From Bog-105 sp965277435 (GTDB lineage: Bacteria > Acidobacteriota > Terriglobia > Bryobacterales > Bryobacteraceae), in contig OZ255821.1 in NCBI GenBank assembly GCA_965277435.1, positions 2,356,001 to 2,420,000 on the forward strand: DNA of 64,000 nt. Reading direction: 5' to 3'. Positions 17,672 to 26,392 of the stretch are shown one piece after another. The position numbers and the translations under genes were made by a program. The notes under the pieces are model-generated. The model ran no database searches, had not been told where the DNA came from, and worked only from the letters and a program-made list of their open reading frames with translations. Each line of letters opens with the position of its first letter. Position 1 is the first letter of the stretch.

Positions 17672-18979
17672 ATGTCAAGACTCGAAAAGTGCGTCAACAC
17701 GATCGGTGTATCGGTTCTCCTGCTCGTTAGCAGTGGAATCGGGCAAGCCGATGAAGTAACTAACTGGAATCACATCATGCTCGAAGCGACGATCACGCCG
17801 CCGGCAACGCCTGCGCCCGTTTCAACGCGCAGCACCGCCATTGTGCAAGCTGAGGTTTTCGATGCCGTGAATGGCATCGACCCGCAGTACACTCCTATTC
17901 ATGTCTCGCGCGCAGGTCCTCGAAACGCATCGAAGCGTGCCGCCGCGGTGCAAGCGGCCTATGCTATTTTGATTCTCTTGTATCCGGCCCAATCGGACAT
18001 GCTGAATCAACAGCGGGCGGCATCGCTGATGGGCATCTCTCGCGGTTGGTACGCCGAGCGCTCCGAGTCAATTCAAAAGGGAGTTGAGTGGGGCCAGACG
18101 GTTGCCGATACGATTTGGGCTTGGCGCAGCAAGGATGGCTTCGCTGAGACTGTGCCGCCATTCACCGGCGGAACCGCTCCCGGAGAATGGCGTCCGACGC
18201 CGCCAGCGTTCCTGCCAGGTCTTACTCCACAACTCGCGCACGTGACTCCGTGGGTCATTCAGTCACCGTCGCAGTTTCGGGCTGCAGCGCCCCCGGCCTT
18301 AGATAGCGCTGAATACACAGCGGATTTCAACGAAATCAAAGTTATGGGAAGCGCGACCAGCACGAACCGCACGCCCGACCAAAGTGAATATGCGCTCTTC
18401 TGGAACCCAGGCAATCCGCCCGATTTCTGGAATCCCGTTGCAACGACTCTTGCAGAAAAGCATCATTTCAGCCTGTTGCAAACTGCACACCTGCTCGCTC
18501 AGATGAATCTAGCGATGTCTGACGCCATGATTGGCTGTTGGGATGCGAAATACACGTATGTATCGTGGAGGCCGATCACAGCCATTCAGTTGGCGGACAC
18601 AGATGGAAATCCCGAGACGCTGGCTGATCCAACATGGACGCCGCTTCTGGTCACTCCGCCGTTCCCGGGCTACCCATCGGCTCATTCCTGCGCCAGCAGC
18701 GCAGCGGCCCGAGTGCTTTCACACTACTTTGGAGAGGACACGGCAATCACTATCACGAATGACGCGCTGCCCGGACAGATGCGCAGTTTTCCGAGCTTTT
18801 CGGCAGCCCTCGAAGAGATAGTGAACGCTCGCGTGTTCGGTGGCATTCACTTTCGGACAGATTGTACTGCCGGGCAGACGCTCGGCAATTCTGTCGGCGA
18901 ATATGTCACCAGACACTCACTCCGGCGACTTGATAGGTGTGATTGGCGTGATGAGCGGCGAGGCGATTGGGACCACTGA
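17672..18979 (+). CDS. vanadium-dependent haloperoxidase / PAP2-like protein
   Basis: 435 residues; signal peptide TIGVSVLLLVSSGIGQADE, so exported. The PAP2/vanadium-binding pocket is recognisable: WRPITAIQLADTDGNPETLA, the GYPSAHSCAS motif with the catalytic histidine, and NARVFGGIHFRTDC supplying the Arg and second His that hold vanadate or phosphate. Relatives oxidise halides with peroxide or act as phosphatases; the sequence alone does not decide which. GAAGGGA lies ten or so bases before ATG 17672. The upstream TPR frame runs into it without a stop, so read-through would create a fusion, but the ribosome site and signal peptide mark an independent start. Confidence 0.82.
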   Translation: MSRLEKCVNTIGVSVLLLVSSGIGQADEVTNWNHIMLEATITPPATPAPVSTRSTAIVQAEVFDAVNGIDPQYTPIHVSRAGPRNASKRAAAVQAAYAILILLYPAQSDMLNQQRAASLMGISRGWYAERSESIQKGVEWGQTVADTIWAWRSKDGFAETVPPFTGGTAPGEWRPTPPAFLPGLTPQLAHVTPWVIQSPSQFRAAAPPALDSAEYTADFNEIKVMGSATSTNRTPDQSEYALFWNPGNPPDFWNPVATTLAEKHHFSLLQTAHLLAQMNLAMSDAMIGCWDAKYTYVSWRPITAIQLADTDGNPETLADPTWTPLLVTPPFPGYPSAHSCASSAAARVLSHYFGEDTAITITNDALPGQMRSFPSFSAALEEIVNARVFGGIHFRTDCTAGQTLGNSVGEYVTRHSLRRLDRCDWRDERRGDWDH

Positions 18980-19361
18980 AGTCCGTGATCGGCAAAGCAC
19001 GTTCGCGCTAGACATAACTTGAGTGATTTGGGAATTGACTCCGAAACTGAGACGTAATTCGTGGACACTACACTTGGCCGAGCTGCTACTCGGCGCAAAA
19101 TGCAAACAAACGCTTGCTGACGCGCGCGGCTCGGGAAACACGCTTGCTGGCGCGCGCGGTTCGGAAACGAGGTCGAGGGTTACAGCGGCTTACAGAGCCA
19201 CGACCGCGAGGGAGCGGATCGGCATTGCGATTTTGCGCCGGGAACTAGCGATAGCTGGCGAATTCAAGCGAGTCCCGGAGATCCATTCTCCGTTATCACC
19301 ACCCGATTTCGTTATAGCTACTTTCCGTCGCAAAAATGAGCTATTTTGCGACGGAAAGTAG
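18980..19361. other. repeat-bearing intergenic region
   Basis: No gene. It holds a two-copy 30-bp repeat (19111-19170) and most of a perfect 21-bp-stem hairpin (19315-19364), both listed separately. Confidence 0.6.
19111..19170 (+). repeat. two tandem 30-bp copies of CGCTTGCTGACGCGCGCGGC family
   Basis: CGCTTGCTGACGCGCGCGGC begins at 19111 and CGCTTGCTGGCGCGCGCGGT at 19141, each followed by TCGG...AAAC. A related inverted copy lies at 54904-54940 behind another gene, so this is a dispersed intergenic family. Confidence 0.8.
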
Positions 19362-19364
19362 CTA
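19315..19364. repeat. perfect 21-bp-stem hairpin
   Basis: Left arm 19315-19335 (TAGCTACTTTCCGTCGCAAA plus A) is the exact reverse complement of right arm 19344-19364; the 8-nt loop is ATGAGCTA. The right arm contains the stop codon of the minus-strand aminotransferase remnant. Without a T-run it is not a canonical terminator but could stop transcription from both sides, or be a small transposon relic. Confidence 0.8.
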
Positions 19365-19804
19365 GCTCTGGAAAATACTTCGTAGCGCCTCGTGCACGCG
19401 GGTGTTCTCTGCCGGGAGGCCGATTGTGACTCGCGCCCAGTTCGTGTAGGGTGGATAGCCGCGTCCTATCTCGATTCCTGTTTTACGAAGCGCGGACGCC
19501 AGTACGGGCTGCGGCCGGCCGGCGTCAAAGAAAACAAAGCTGCCTTGCGCATCCGTATGCTTCAGGCGCAGTGCCGCAAGCACCTCGTTCCAGCGGTTCC
19601 GCTCGCGAGCCACTGCAAGGCGTGTCCGTTCGACCTGGGACGTGTCTCGAAGCGCTGCAGCAGCCGCTGCCAGATTCAGCCTTCCCAGCGCCTCCGCATT
19701 TCCTGCCTCTTCCCGGCGAAGGGCATTCGCAAGATCTCTCGGCGCTAGAACGTAGCCCCGGCCAAACCGTGGATCTTGTCGAAGGTACGAAATACCAATA
19801 CATT
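19362..19804 (-). pseudogene. HisC-like aminotransferase, C-terminal fragment
   Basis: Reads as the second half of a class I/II PLP aminotransferase of the histidinol-phosphate type. The PLP-lysine region is VLVFRTFDKIHGLAG (reading from about 19801), then after a small deletion and frame change GYVLAPRDLANALR. The C-terminal lobe follows (FVFFDAGRPQPVLASALRKT; GIEIGRGYPPYTNWARVTIG). The first half, including the start, is missing and is replaced by the TlpA-like fragment. Not functional. Confidence 0.7.
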
Positions 19805-20064
19805 CGCGCCGTGAGCCGTGTCGCATAGTGATCGAAGTTAATGCGGAGATCGTGGCCCTCCAGAGTGCCCCCGGTTGAGGTAATTCGGTCGTCTCCGTTG
19901 AAAAAGGCTGCCGATATATCGTTACCGTGCTGGCTGAATTCAATCGAGAACGGGATCCGGTAATCGTCATAGCCGACAGTTCCGTCCCAAGTCCCATTCA
20001 GTGTCTTTGCGGCAGCGATGGACGCGAAGGACAGACCGATACACAACCATAGTGAAATTCGCAT
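19805..20064 (-). pseudogene. TlpA/redoxin-type protein, N-terminal fragment
   Basis: Begins MRISLWLCIGLSFASIAAAK, a signal peptide, then TLNGTWDGTVGYDDYRIPFS and ISAAFFNGDDRITSTGGTLE, the beta-rich domain that precedes a thioredoxin fold in exported TlpA-like proteins of this phylum. Homology stops at RLTARM near 19805, where aminotransferase sequence in a different frame takes over. The thioredoxin domain with its CxxC is absent. A deletion fused two unrelated genes here. The family call for this short piece is tentative. Confidence 0.5.
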
Positions 20065-20148
20065 AAACTCGAGTGCCGGCGAAGTGGAGCGTCGTTCTCT
20101 ACTTTTCTGATTGAGTATAGGACCAATCAGCAACGCCGTCAATGACTA

Positions 20149-21820
20149 CTAGCCTGACCTTCTCACCAGAGGGCCATGCTAGCGATGATAAGGGCTGGTG
20201 TGGCACGGAACGCGGGGAAGTGGCAACGAAGAGCGCGTAGGAGAGCAAGGCAGGCGCACGGGCTTGAAGGGCGCTCGCAAAGGTAAAGAAAGAATTGTCA
20301 AAGAACCAAACCACTGTCAGAGTCAACACTGGAGTTGCTGAAAGACGCGGGCGAACAGAAGCTGGTCCGGGTAGCCGCTGGAGAATGCAACCCAGACTTT
20401 CCGTACGGTGACGCGCACCAGCGCGCCAATTTTGAGCAGTTTGAGACGGATGGTTTGGCACTGTGCCTTCGCCATCTGAGTCCCTTTGAGACCCAGCCGC
20501 CGGAAGCCTTCGAGCAACAGGTAAGCCATCGAAGAGAGATACAGTCGCAGTTGGTTGGAACGCAGATAGGCGGTGCTGGTGCGGTCGCTGAACAGGGAAA
20601 ACTGTTCTTTGATGCGGTTCTCCATTTCGCCGCGTGCACAATACAGTTGCTCGTACAGCGACTGCGCCGGCCAGCTGAGGGCATCGAGCGAAGTGACGAG
20701 AAAGCGTGGATTCTCGCCCTTGACCAACTGCTCGGCTTTCGCCACGACGCGACGGCTGCATTGCCAGGAGTCATGCGTTCGATAGGCGAACTCGGTGAAG
20801 ACGCGGGCGGCCTGTTGGGTTTGCTGGTGTAATCGGTGCGCTTCGATCATCGCGGCGTCGATCGTCTTACGGAGTCGCGGATTCCGCGCCAGACCGAATA
20901 CATAGTGAACTTGGTGGGCTTCACACCAGCTCATCAACTCGTCCCGGCAGAAGCCGGAGTCGGCGCGCAGAACGATCCGCACCACCGGCCAGCGAGCCCG
21001 AATCTGTTTTACGATGCGCTCGACTTCTTCCTGGCTGCCCGCCGAGGCATCGATATTGGAAGGCCGCAGCCGCGCGCACAACAGATGTTCGCCCGCGAAG
21101 ATGTACAACGGCAGATAGCAGTAGTGGCCGTAATAGCCGTGGAAGAAGCGGCCTTCCTGTTGGCCGTAGAGCGGATTATCGGTGGCATCCAGGTCGAGCA
21201 CAATCTCTTCTGGCGGCGTGGCGTAGGCTTCCAAAAACACTTCCACTAGCAGCCGGTCGATCGCCTCGGTATCCATGACGATCTTGGCGTAGCGCTCCCC
21301 CTCGGCGGGCTCAGCGCGCGTCAACTCCCAACGATTCAGCGTGCTCTTGCCCGCCAGTGCTTTGCCGCGATCGCGCTCCTGTTTGCGGTCGTGGCCTTCC
21401 GGGTCGCGCTTGCCGGCCAACACCGCCAGCAACGGATCGGCGCGCAGCTGATCATGATCGTTCAGGTCTTCATAACCCAGCGCTAGCCCATAAATCCGTT
21501 GCGCCACCAATTCCGCCACGCTGTGCTCAATCCGATCCACCGCGCGGTGATCGCTGAAGCAACCGGCGAAGCGTTCCAGGATGCGTGCGCGCCGCTCCAC
21601 TTCGCGCAGCAGCAACCCTCCGCCGTCGGAGGTGATCTGGCCGCCATCGAATCGCCCGATGACTTCTCTGGAAAATAATGCCTGAAACTCAAAACCCGCT
21701 TGGCTACACTCTGTCATAGGCTAGGGCCGTTTCTCTCTGCTCTAAACATTTGGTGGTTCTTATGTTTATCTCAGATTGAACGGCTCCTGGCTATCTATAC
21801 TCGTGAGAAATTGCGGCTAG
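20149..21820 (-). mobile_element. IS1380-family insertion sequence
   Basis: About 1.67 kb with imperfect terminal inverted repeats: 20149-20169 (CTAGCCTGACCTTCTCACCA plus G) and, reversed, 21800-21820 (CTAGCCGCAATTTCTCACGA plus G), 16 of 21 positions equal. It contains one intact transposase. I could not define a target duplication with confidence, so the outer boundary may shift by a few bases. It sits just upstream of the TlpA-like fragment. Confidence 0.75.
20323..21717 (-). CDS. IS1380 family transposase
   Basis: 464 residues, complete. N-terminus MTECSQAGFEFQALFSREVI followed by GGQITSDGGGLLLREVERR and LALGYEDLNDHDQLRADPLL, hallmarks of IS1380. DDE residues: the first Asp is in IVLDLDATDNPLYG, the second in VLRADSGFCRDELMSWC, and the Glu in CARGEMENRIKEQ. 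It catalyses cut-and-paste movement of the flanking element. No frameshift or stop, so the element may still be active. Confidence 0.92.
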   Translation of the reverse strand: MTECSQAGFEFQALFSREVIGRFDGGQITSDGGGLLLREVERRARILERFAGCFSDHRAVDRIEHSVAELVAQRIYGLALGYEDLNDHDQLRADPLLAVLAGKRDPEGHDRKQERDRGKALAGKSTLNRWELTRAEPAEGERYAKIVMDTEAIDRLLVEVFLEAYATPPEEIVLDLDATDNPLYGQQEGRFFHGYYGHYCYLPLYIFAGEHLLCARLRPSNIDASAGSQEEVERIVKQIRARWPVVRIVLRADSGFCRDELMSWCEAHQVHYVFGLARNPRLRKTIDAAMIEAHRLHQQTQQAARVFTEFAYRTHDSWQCSRRVVAKAEQLVKGENPRFLVTSLDALSWPAQSLYEQLYCARGEMENRIKEQFSLFSDRTSTAYLRSNQLRLYLSSMAYLLLEGFRRLGLKGTQMAKAQCQTIRLKLLKIGALVRVTVRKVWVAFSSGYPDQLLFARVFQQLQC

Positions 21821-21899
21821 GTCTGGGCTGGCATCTTCCCGGCACAATGTCCGCTTCAAAGCTTGACATCGGGACTGATATCTACTATCACTATAGACA

Positions 21900-22643
21900 A
21901 TGGGGACAATGATCTCGGAGCCTGCCGCGTTCGCGGATGCTCTTTCGCACTTCGAACGGCGAAAATTGCTCGACGAAGACTCTCCTCCTGTCAAGGTGGT
22001 GTGCGTGGGCGCACATCCAGACGATCCGGAGAGTGGCTGCGGCGGCACGCTTACGAAACTCGCGGCGGATGGCCATGATGTGCAAATTGTGTACCTGACA
22101 CGCGGCGAGGCCGGAATTAAGAACGGAATAGGACAAAATACTGCTCGTTTGCGGAGTTCCGAGGCGCTCGCGGCGTGCGAAGTGCTGAGGGCGTCTGGCC
22201 GATTCGCCGATCAAATCGATGGACAAACGCGGGCGGACCAGGATTCGTGCCGGCAATTCACGGAATTGCTACTGGGCCTCAACCCTCAGATTGTTTTTAC
22301 GCATTGGCCGTTCGATACGCATGCGGACCACCGCACAGCGGCGCAACTCACTTACCAAGCCTGGCAGTGGAGCGGTGAATCGTTTGCGCTTGTCTACTAC
22401 GAAGTTATGACAGGGGTTCAAACGCACCACTTCCAACCAAACTGCTTCATTGACATCTCGTCCACCTGGCGGCAGAAGCGGTCGGCTATTTATGCTCACG
22501 GCAGCCAGTCTCCGGAACGTTTTTATCCGTATCACGAAGAGATAGAAAAGCGACGTGGTGTAGACGCCGGTTGCGATCGAGCCGAGGCTTTCTTCGTGAT
22601 ACGCGAGAAATCGCCCAAGCCCCTGCTCCCGTTCACTATTTAG
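21900..22643 (+). CDS. PIG-L family deacetylase
   Basis: About 247 residues of the LmbE/PIG-L zinc-dependent N-acetylglucosamine deacetylase fold. The metal site is visible as AHPDDPESGCGGTL (residues about 38-51, the AHPDD motif) and HWPFDTHADHRTAAQL (around residue 140, HxxDH). It probably removes an acetyl group from a sugar-containing substrate; the substrate is unknown. Start is ATG 21900 or ATG 21909. The IS1380 right end lies 80 bases upstream, so its original promoter may have been altered. Confidence 0.85.
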   Translation: MGTMISEPAAFADALSHFERRKLLDEDSPPVKVVCVGAHPDDPESGCGGTLTKLAADGHDVQIVYLTRGEAGIKNGIGQNTARLRSSEALAACEVLRASGRFADQIDGQTRADQDSCRQFTELLLGLNPQIVFTHWPFDTHADHRTAAQLTYQAWQWSGESFALVYYEVMTGVQTHHFQPNCFIDISSTWRQKRSAIYAHGSQSPERFYPYHEEIEKRRGVDAGCDRAEAFFVIREKSPKPLLPFTI

Positions 22644-22675
22644 ACGACGGTGAGGAGAGGGGCAAGGCGCGCGCC

Positions 22676-24730
22676 TCACCTCGCCCGGCTCATTTGTCGA
22701 GATTGAAACCCAGGCTGAAACCCGGGCGCTCCCAACTGCCAGAGATCGAAGCTCATGAGATCGGCGATCTCTTGCTGAAACTGGTCCTCTGTATCGCCGA
22801 TGCCGTGTCCCGAGCGCCAGTCAACCCGCAGCAGCACCGGCTTGCCACTCGCTGTCGCCGCTTGCAAACGAGCCGCCATTTTGGCCGGCTGCCACGCGTC
22901 GACTCGTGGATCGTTGATGCCCGTGGTCAGCATCACGGCGGGATATCTCGTGTGATCTTTCACGTGATGATAGGGACTCATCTCTAACAGCGCGCGGAAT
23001 CCTTCCTCCGTTTTGGTGTCGCCGAACTCCGGAATGTTCGGAACGCCGTTCGACGTCGTTTCCTGGCGCACGAGATCGGAGCACGGCACTTGCAGAATGG
23101 CTGAGCCGAACAGGTCGGGCCTTTCCGTGATGGCCCGGCCCGCCGCGATGCCGCCGGCGCTGACGCCATATATAGATAAGTGCTCGGGCGACGTGTACTT
23201 CTTCTGCGTCAGATATTCGGCGCAAGCTATCATGTCCTTCCAGGTATTCGGCTTGGTCTTGCCTTTTCCGGCCAGGTGCCACTCTTCTCCACGCTCGCCG
23301 CCGCCCCGTACATGGCACGTCGCTGCGATGGCCCCATAGTCGTACCACGCCAACTCCCAGGGCGAAAAGTTCGGATCCTGCGAGTTCCCGTAGGCGCCAT
23401 AGCCCGCTAAATGTGTGGGGCTCGATCCGTCCAGACGCAGGTTGTTCTTATAAACAATTGTCAACGGAACCAGCACGCCGTCGTGGCTTGGCACTTCCAC
23501 TTCTTCGACCTTTAGATAGCGGGGCGTATCGTACGGCCCAACCGGCTGCAGCGTCGTTTCTGAGGTCTTCCGCGCAGCCGGGACACGCAGCAACTCGCCT
23601 TTCGCGGCATCCGTCGCCCACACGTACAAACCATCTTCTGCTGCCGCGATTCCTTTGATCAATCGCCGTCCGGCCGGCACAATGACCTCCGCCGACGCGA
23701 ACGTTCCGTGCGCAGCATCTACCCGGACGATCTTGAACCCCGCCGCGCCCTGGCAAGTCTGCAAATAGATGTCATCTTTGTGCACGGCAAAATCGCGGAT
23801 GCAGTCGGAAAAGTCGGCGATCTTGCGCCAACGTGCACGGCCTGCTCGCACGCGCTCGAGCGACGTGGCGTAGAGGCTGATGCGTTGGTCGCCGGAAGAA
23901 ACAGCGCCGACGGCATACGACGACCCGGTGTGAGCCGCAAACGCCGAGACATACATCGGATCGATCGCGACTGAGGGATCAACACCCGACCCGAATAGCG
24001 GCGTCTCCCGGTTCATGCGCGACCGCACAACGTGCAAGTACGAACGGGTGTTGCTGTGCAGTTCCTTCTTCGGCGTGCCGCCGGGTAACTGCTGGAGTCC
24101 GACGAATGCAAACGAACGGCTGTCCGGCAGCCAGCTTACATAGTGACGCGCGGCAGGGAGCACATCGCCGGTTTCCGCGCCCGTCTCTGTGTCTACCACG
24201 TGCAGCTCGGCGTCGTCCTCCGCCCCTCCCGTAGCAACGGCGAACACCACGTACTTGCCGTCAAGCGAAGGCCAGAAATTCAGAATCACGTTCTGGCTTT
24301 GGCCCTGCAATCGATGTGCAAGCTTCACCTTCGCCGGATCGACCAGTAATTTCTCTGGCCCAGCGATGCCTCTCCGCACATAAATCTTGGCTACCGGTTC
24401 GCTCCCGGTACGCTTCTGGTAGAACAAGACGTCTCCCGGCAGGCGGTAAACGTCCGACACGCGCGCCCCAGCCGAATTATCCAGTTGACGGAATCGCTCC
24501 AGTAAGTGTTGACGCCCCGGAATCTGCTATAACACTTGTCGCGTGTAAGCGTCTTGCACGCGCAGCCATCCGAGCACTTCAGGATCGTTCAGCTTCTCGA
24601 GGTATCGATAGGGATCGGCGACCTTCTCGCCGTAGTACGCGTCTACCACGGGCCTCACGGGAGCGGCGGGGGGATGCGGAGTGTCTCTCGTGACCGCCAA
24701 AGCCAGAATAACTGCCAAACCAATTCGCAT
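22676..24730 (-). pseudogene. prolyl oligopeptidase (S9A), interrupted by TAG
   Basis: Two open segments in the same frame are separated only by a TAG at 24527-24529. Upstream: MRIGLAVILALAVTRDTPHP, a signal peptide, then VADPYRYLEKLNDPEVLGWL, the S9A N-terminal motif, to AYTRQVL. Downstream: QIPGRQHLLERFRQLDNSAG through the beta-propeller to the alpha/beta-hydrolase domain. The catalytic triad is intact: Ser in YGVSAGGIAAG, Asp in GINDPRVDAW, His in WRSGHGIGDT. Without suppression only about 67 residues are made. The lesion is a single codon, so it is recent. An intact relative is at 39737-41818. Confidence 0.85.
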
Positions 24731-24733
24731 AGA

Positions 24734-25545
24734 TTAACCTCTCCAGTTTGGCGCGCTCCGCACGCCGGCAAGACACGCTGTTAAGACTCCGAGCGCGGCC
24801 AGGGCGAGGCTGCCTGGTTCAGGCGCGTCCACCGGACCTATCAACCCCACGGTCGGATACGGCCCATCGTCATTAGCAGTGGCACCCTGCTCCAGGTAAC
24901 TCGCGTTATAAACCGAAAGTAACGTCTGGTTAGTAACTGGATTGTAAGTGAAGTCATTCTGAATGGTCCAGAACGGATCGAGGTACAAAAGCTTGTGCGT
25001 GCCTTCGATACCGCCGTCGCTGGCCTGCGACCAGTTCCCGCTGAAGAGTATGTTCGTGGTCCACGGTATGCCCGCCGGCAGCGTAAGAGTGCTGCTCGAT
25101 GACGGTGCCTGAAACAGAAGATCATTTCGCCCCGTCAAAGTTGATCGAAACAACGCCAGCGGGCAAGCGAGTCCAGCGTTCCCAGGCCTGCCGTCTCATG
25201 GACCCGAAAGAATCCGGCCCCGGTCGCCGTCACATGCAGCGTATCGGACGCCGTGCCGGCGGGAAGGCTTGTCTGGTCGAGCGTAACACCCGCTGACGAA
25301 CTCAGCGTCAAACCGAAATTTCCCGGCCAGAACAACATGGGAAAGTCGAGTGTGCCCGACGATCCTGACGCGACGGAAATCGTCAGCGTAGAAGACCACT
25401 GCGCATCCGAGAAATCCCGCTGCGTGAACTGGACCTGGTGATCTGCCTGAAACGCATTGATAATCGCGTCGGCCCGGCCCGTCCCCCGACACAGCAATGC
25501 GGCCGCACAAGCCGCGATTTGAACAATCGCCTTGGATAATCTCAT
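24734..25545 (-). pseudogene. PEP-CTERM exported protein, frameshifted
   Basis: N-terminal signal MRLSKAIVQIAACAAALL, a beta-rich middle (VQFTQRDFSDAQWSSTLTIS), then a frame change near 25155 (in TLDSLA|CPLALFRSTL). It ends with a PEP-CTERM sorting tail: APEPGSLALAALGVLTACLA and basic residues. Such tails direct anchoring and exosortase processing at the cell surface. One extra or missing base separates the two halves, so the gene is broken as sequenced; a sequencing error would give the same picture. The start MRLSK is three codons inside the longest frame. It lies four bases upstream of the broken peptidase gene on the same strand. Confidence 0.75.
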
Positions 25546-25661
25546 CTGCTCCACGTCCCTCTGTTTTGCGAGTGTAAGTCGACGCAGGAAATCTTTGTTT
25601 TGGAAGCTTGCTCAATCGTTTCGAAATCGTGCTATTCTGCAAAAATTCAGGAGGGGAGCTG

Positions 25662-26392
25662 ATGCCGCGGCCCAAACTTGGCTTTATCAGAGATGCCATG
25701 TCCAGAGCGGGAGCGCCCTGTCTGCGAACCGTCGCCAGCGACACCCTCGGACCTGTCGGGTTCTACATCGAAGAAAACCACCTCAGCGCCGCCGAGATCC
25801 CACCTGTCGTTGTCCCAAAGCCCTCCGCCGGTATGGTGGTGAGCAACGGCGCCCTCGAATGGAACTGGCGCGCTGCCGGGCGCGACCGCCAGACGCTTTT
25901 CCACGCCGAAAATATGCTCACCAGTCCCGGCGGACAGTTTCCTCAACAATGGTGGACAGAGCCGGTCACTATTCTGACCTTGTCGTTGAAGGCATTGCCA
26001 CCGTCCTGGCCGCGGCCCTTGCCCAACGCTTCTCTGCCTCACCGCCTTCGGCGCGTATATTCCGCGGAGGGCTAAATAAGCCGACGCTCCGCACGATCAT
26101 TGACTTCATTCACGCCAATCCAGACGCTGATCTTAGTCTTGCCAGATTATCCAGCCTCGCCGGACTAAGTCACTTTTATTTCTGCCGCCAGTTTAAGCGG
26201 AGCATCGGAAGAACTGTTCACGAGTATGTGTTACAGGTACGCATCGACACGGCAAAGTATTTGCTCGCCTCTACTAATCTGTCAATTCCCGAAGTCTGTT
26301 ACCGCTCAGGAATAACAAATCTCAGTCACTTTACAACTGCATTTCGTAAGTATGTAGGAGTAACTCCCTTGCTCTTTCGTAGACAAGTGTAA
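25662..26392 (+). pseudogene. AraC family regulator, frameshifted
   Basis: An AGGAGGGG site precedes ATG 25662. The N-terminal sensing part reads MPRPKLGFIRDAMSRAGAPC to about WWTEPVTIL. Near 25965 the homologous sequence moves to another frame (SDLVVEGIATVLAAALAQRF). There the two AraC helix-turn-helices follow: DLSLARLSSLAGLSHFYFCR and IPEVCYRSGITNLSHFTTAF, ending at TAA 26390-26392. The DNA-binding half is intact but has no start of its own in that frame with a good site. Divergent from the PEP-CTERM gene. Confidence 0.7.

Noticed and set aside
20099..20774. Minus-strand frames of 158-220 residues overlapping the IS1380 transposase
   Set aside because: They overlap the transposase in other frames without family motifs.
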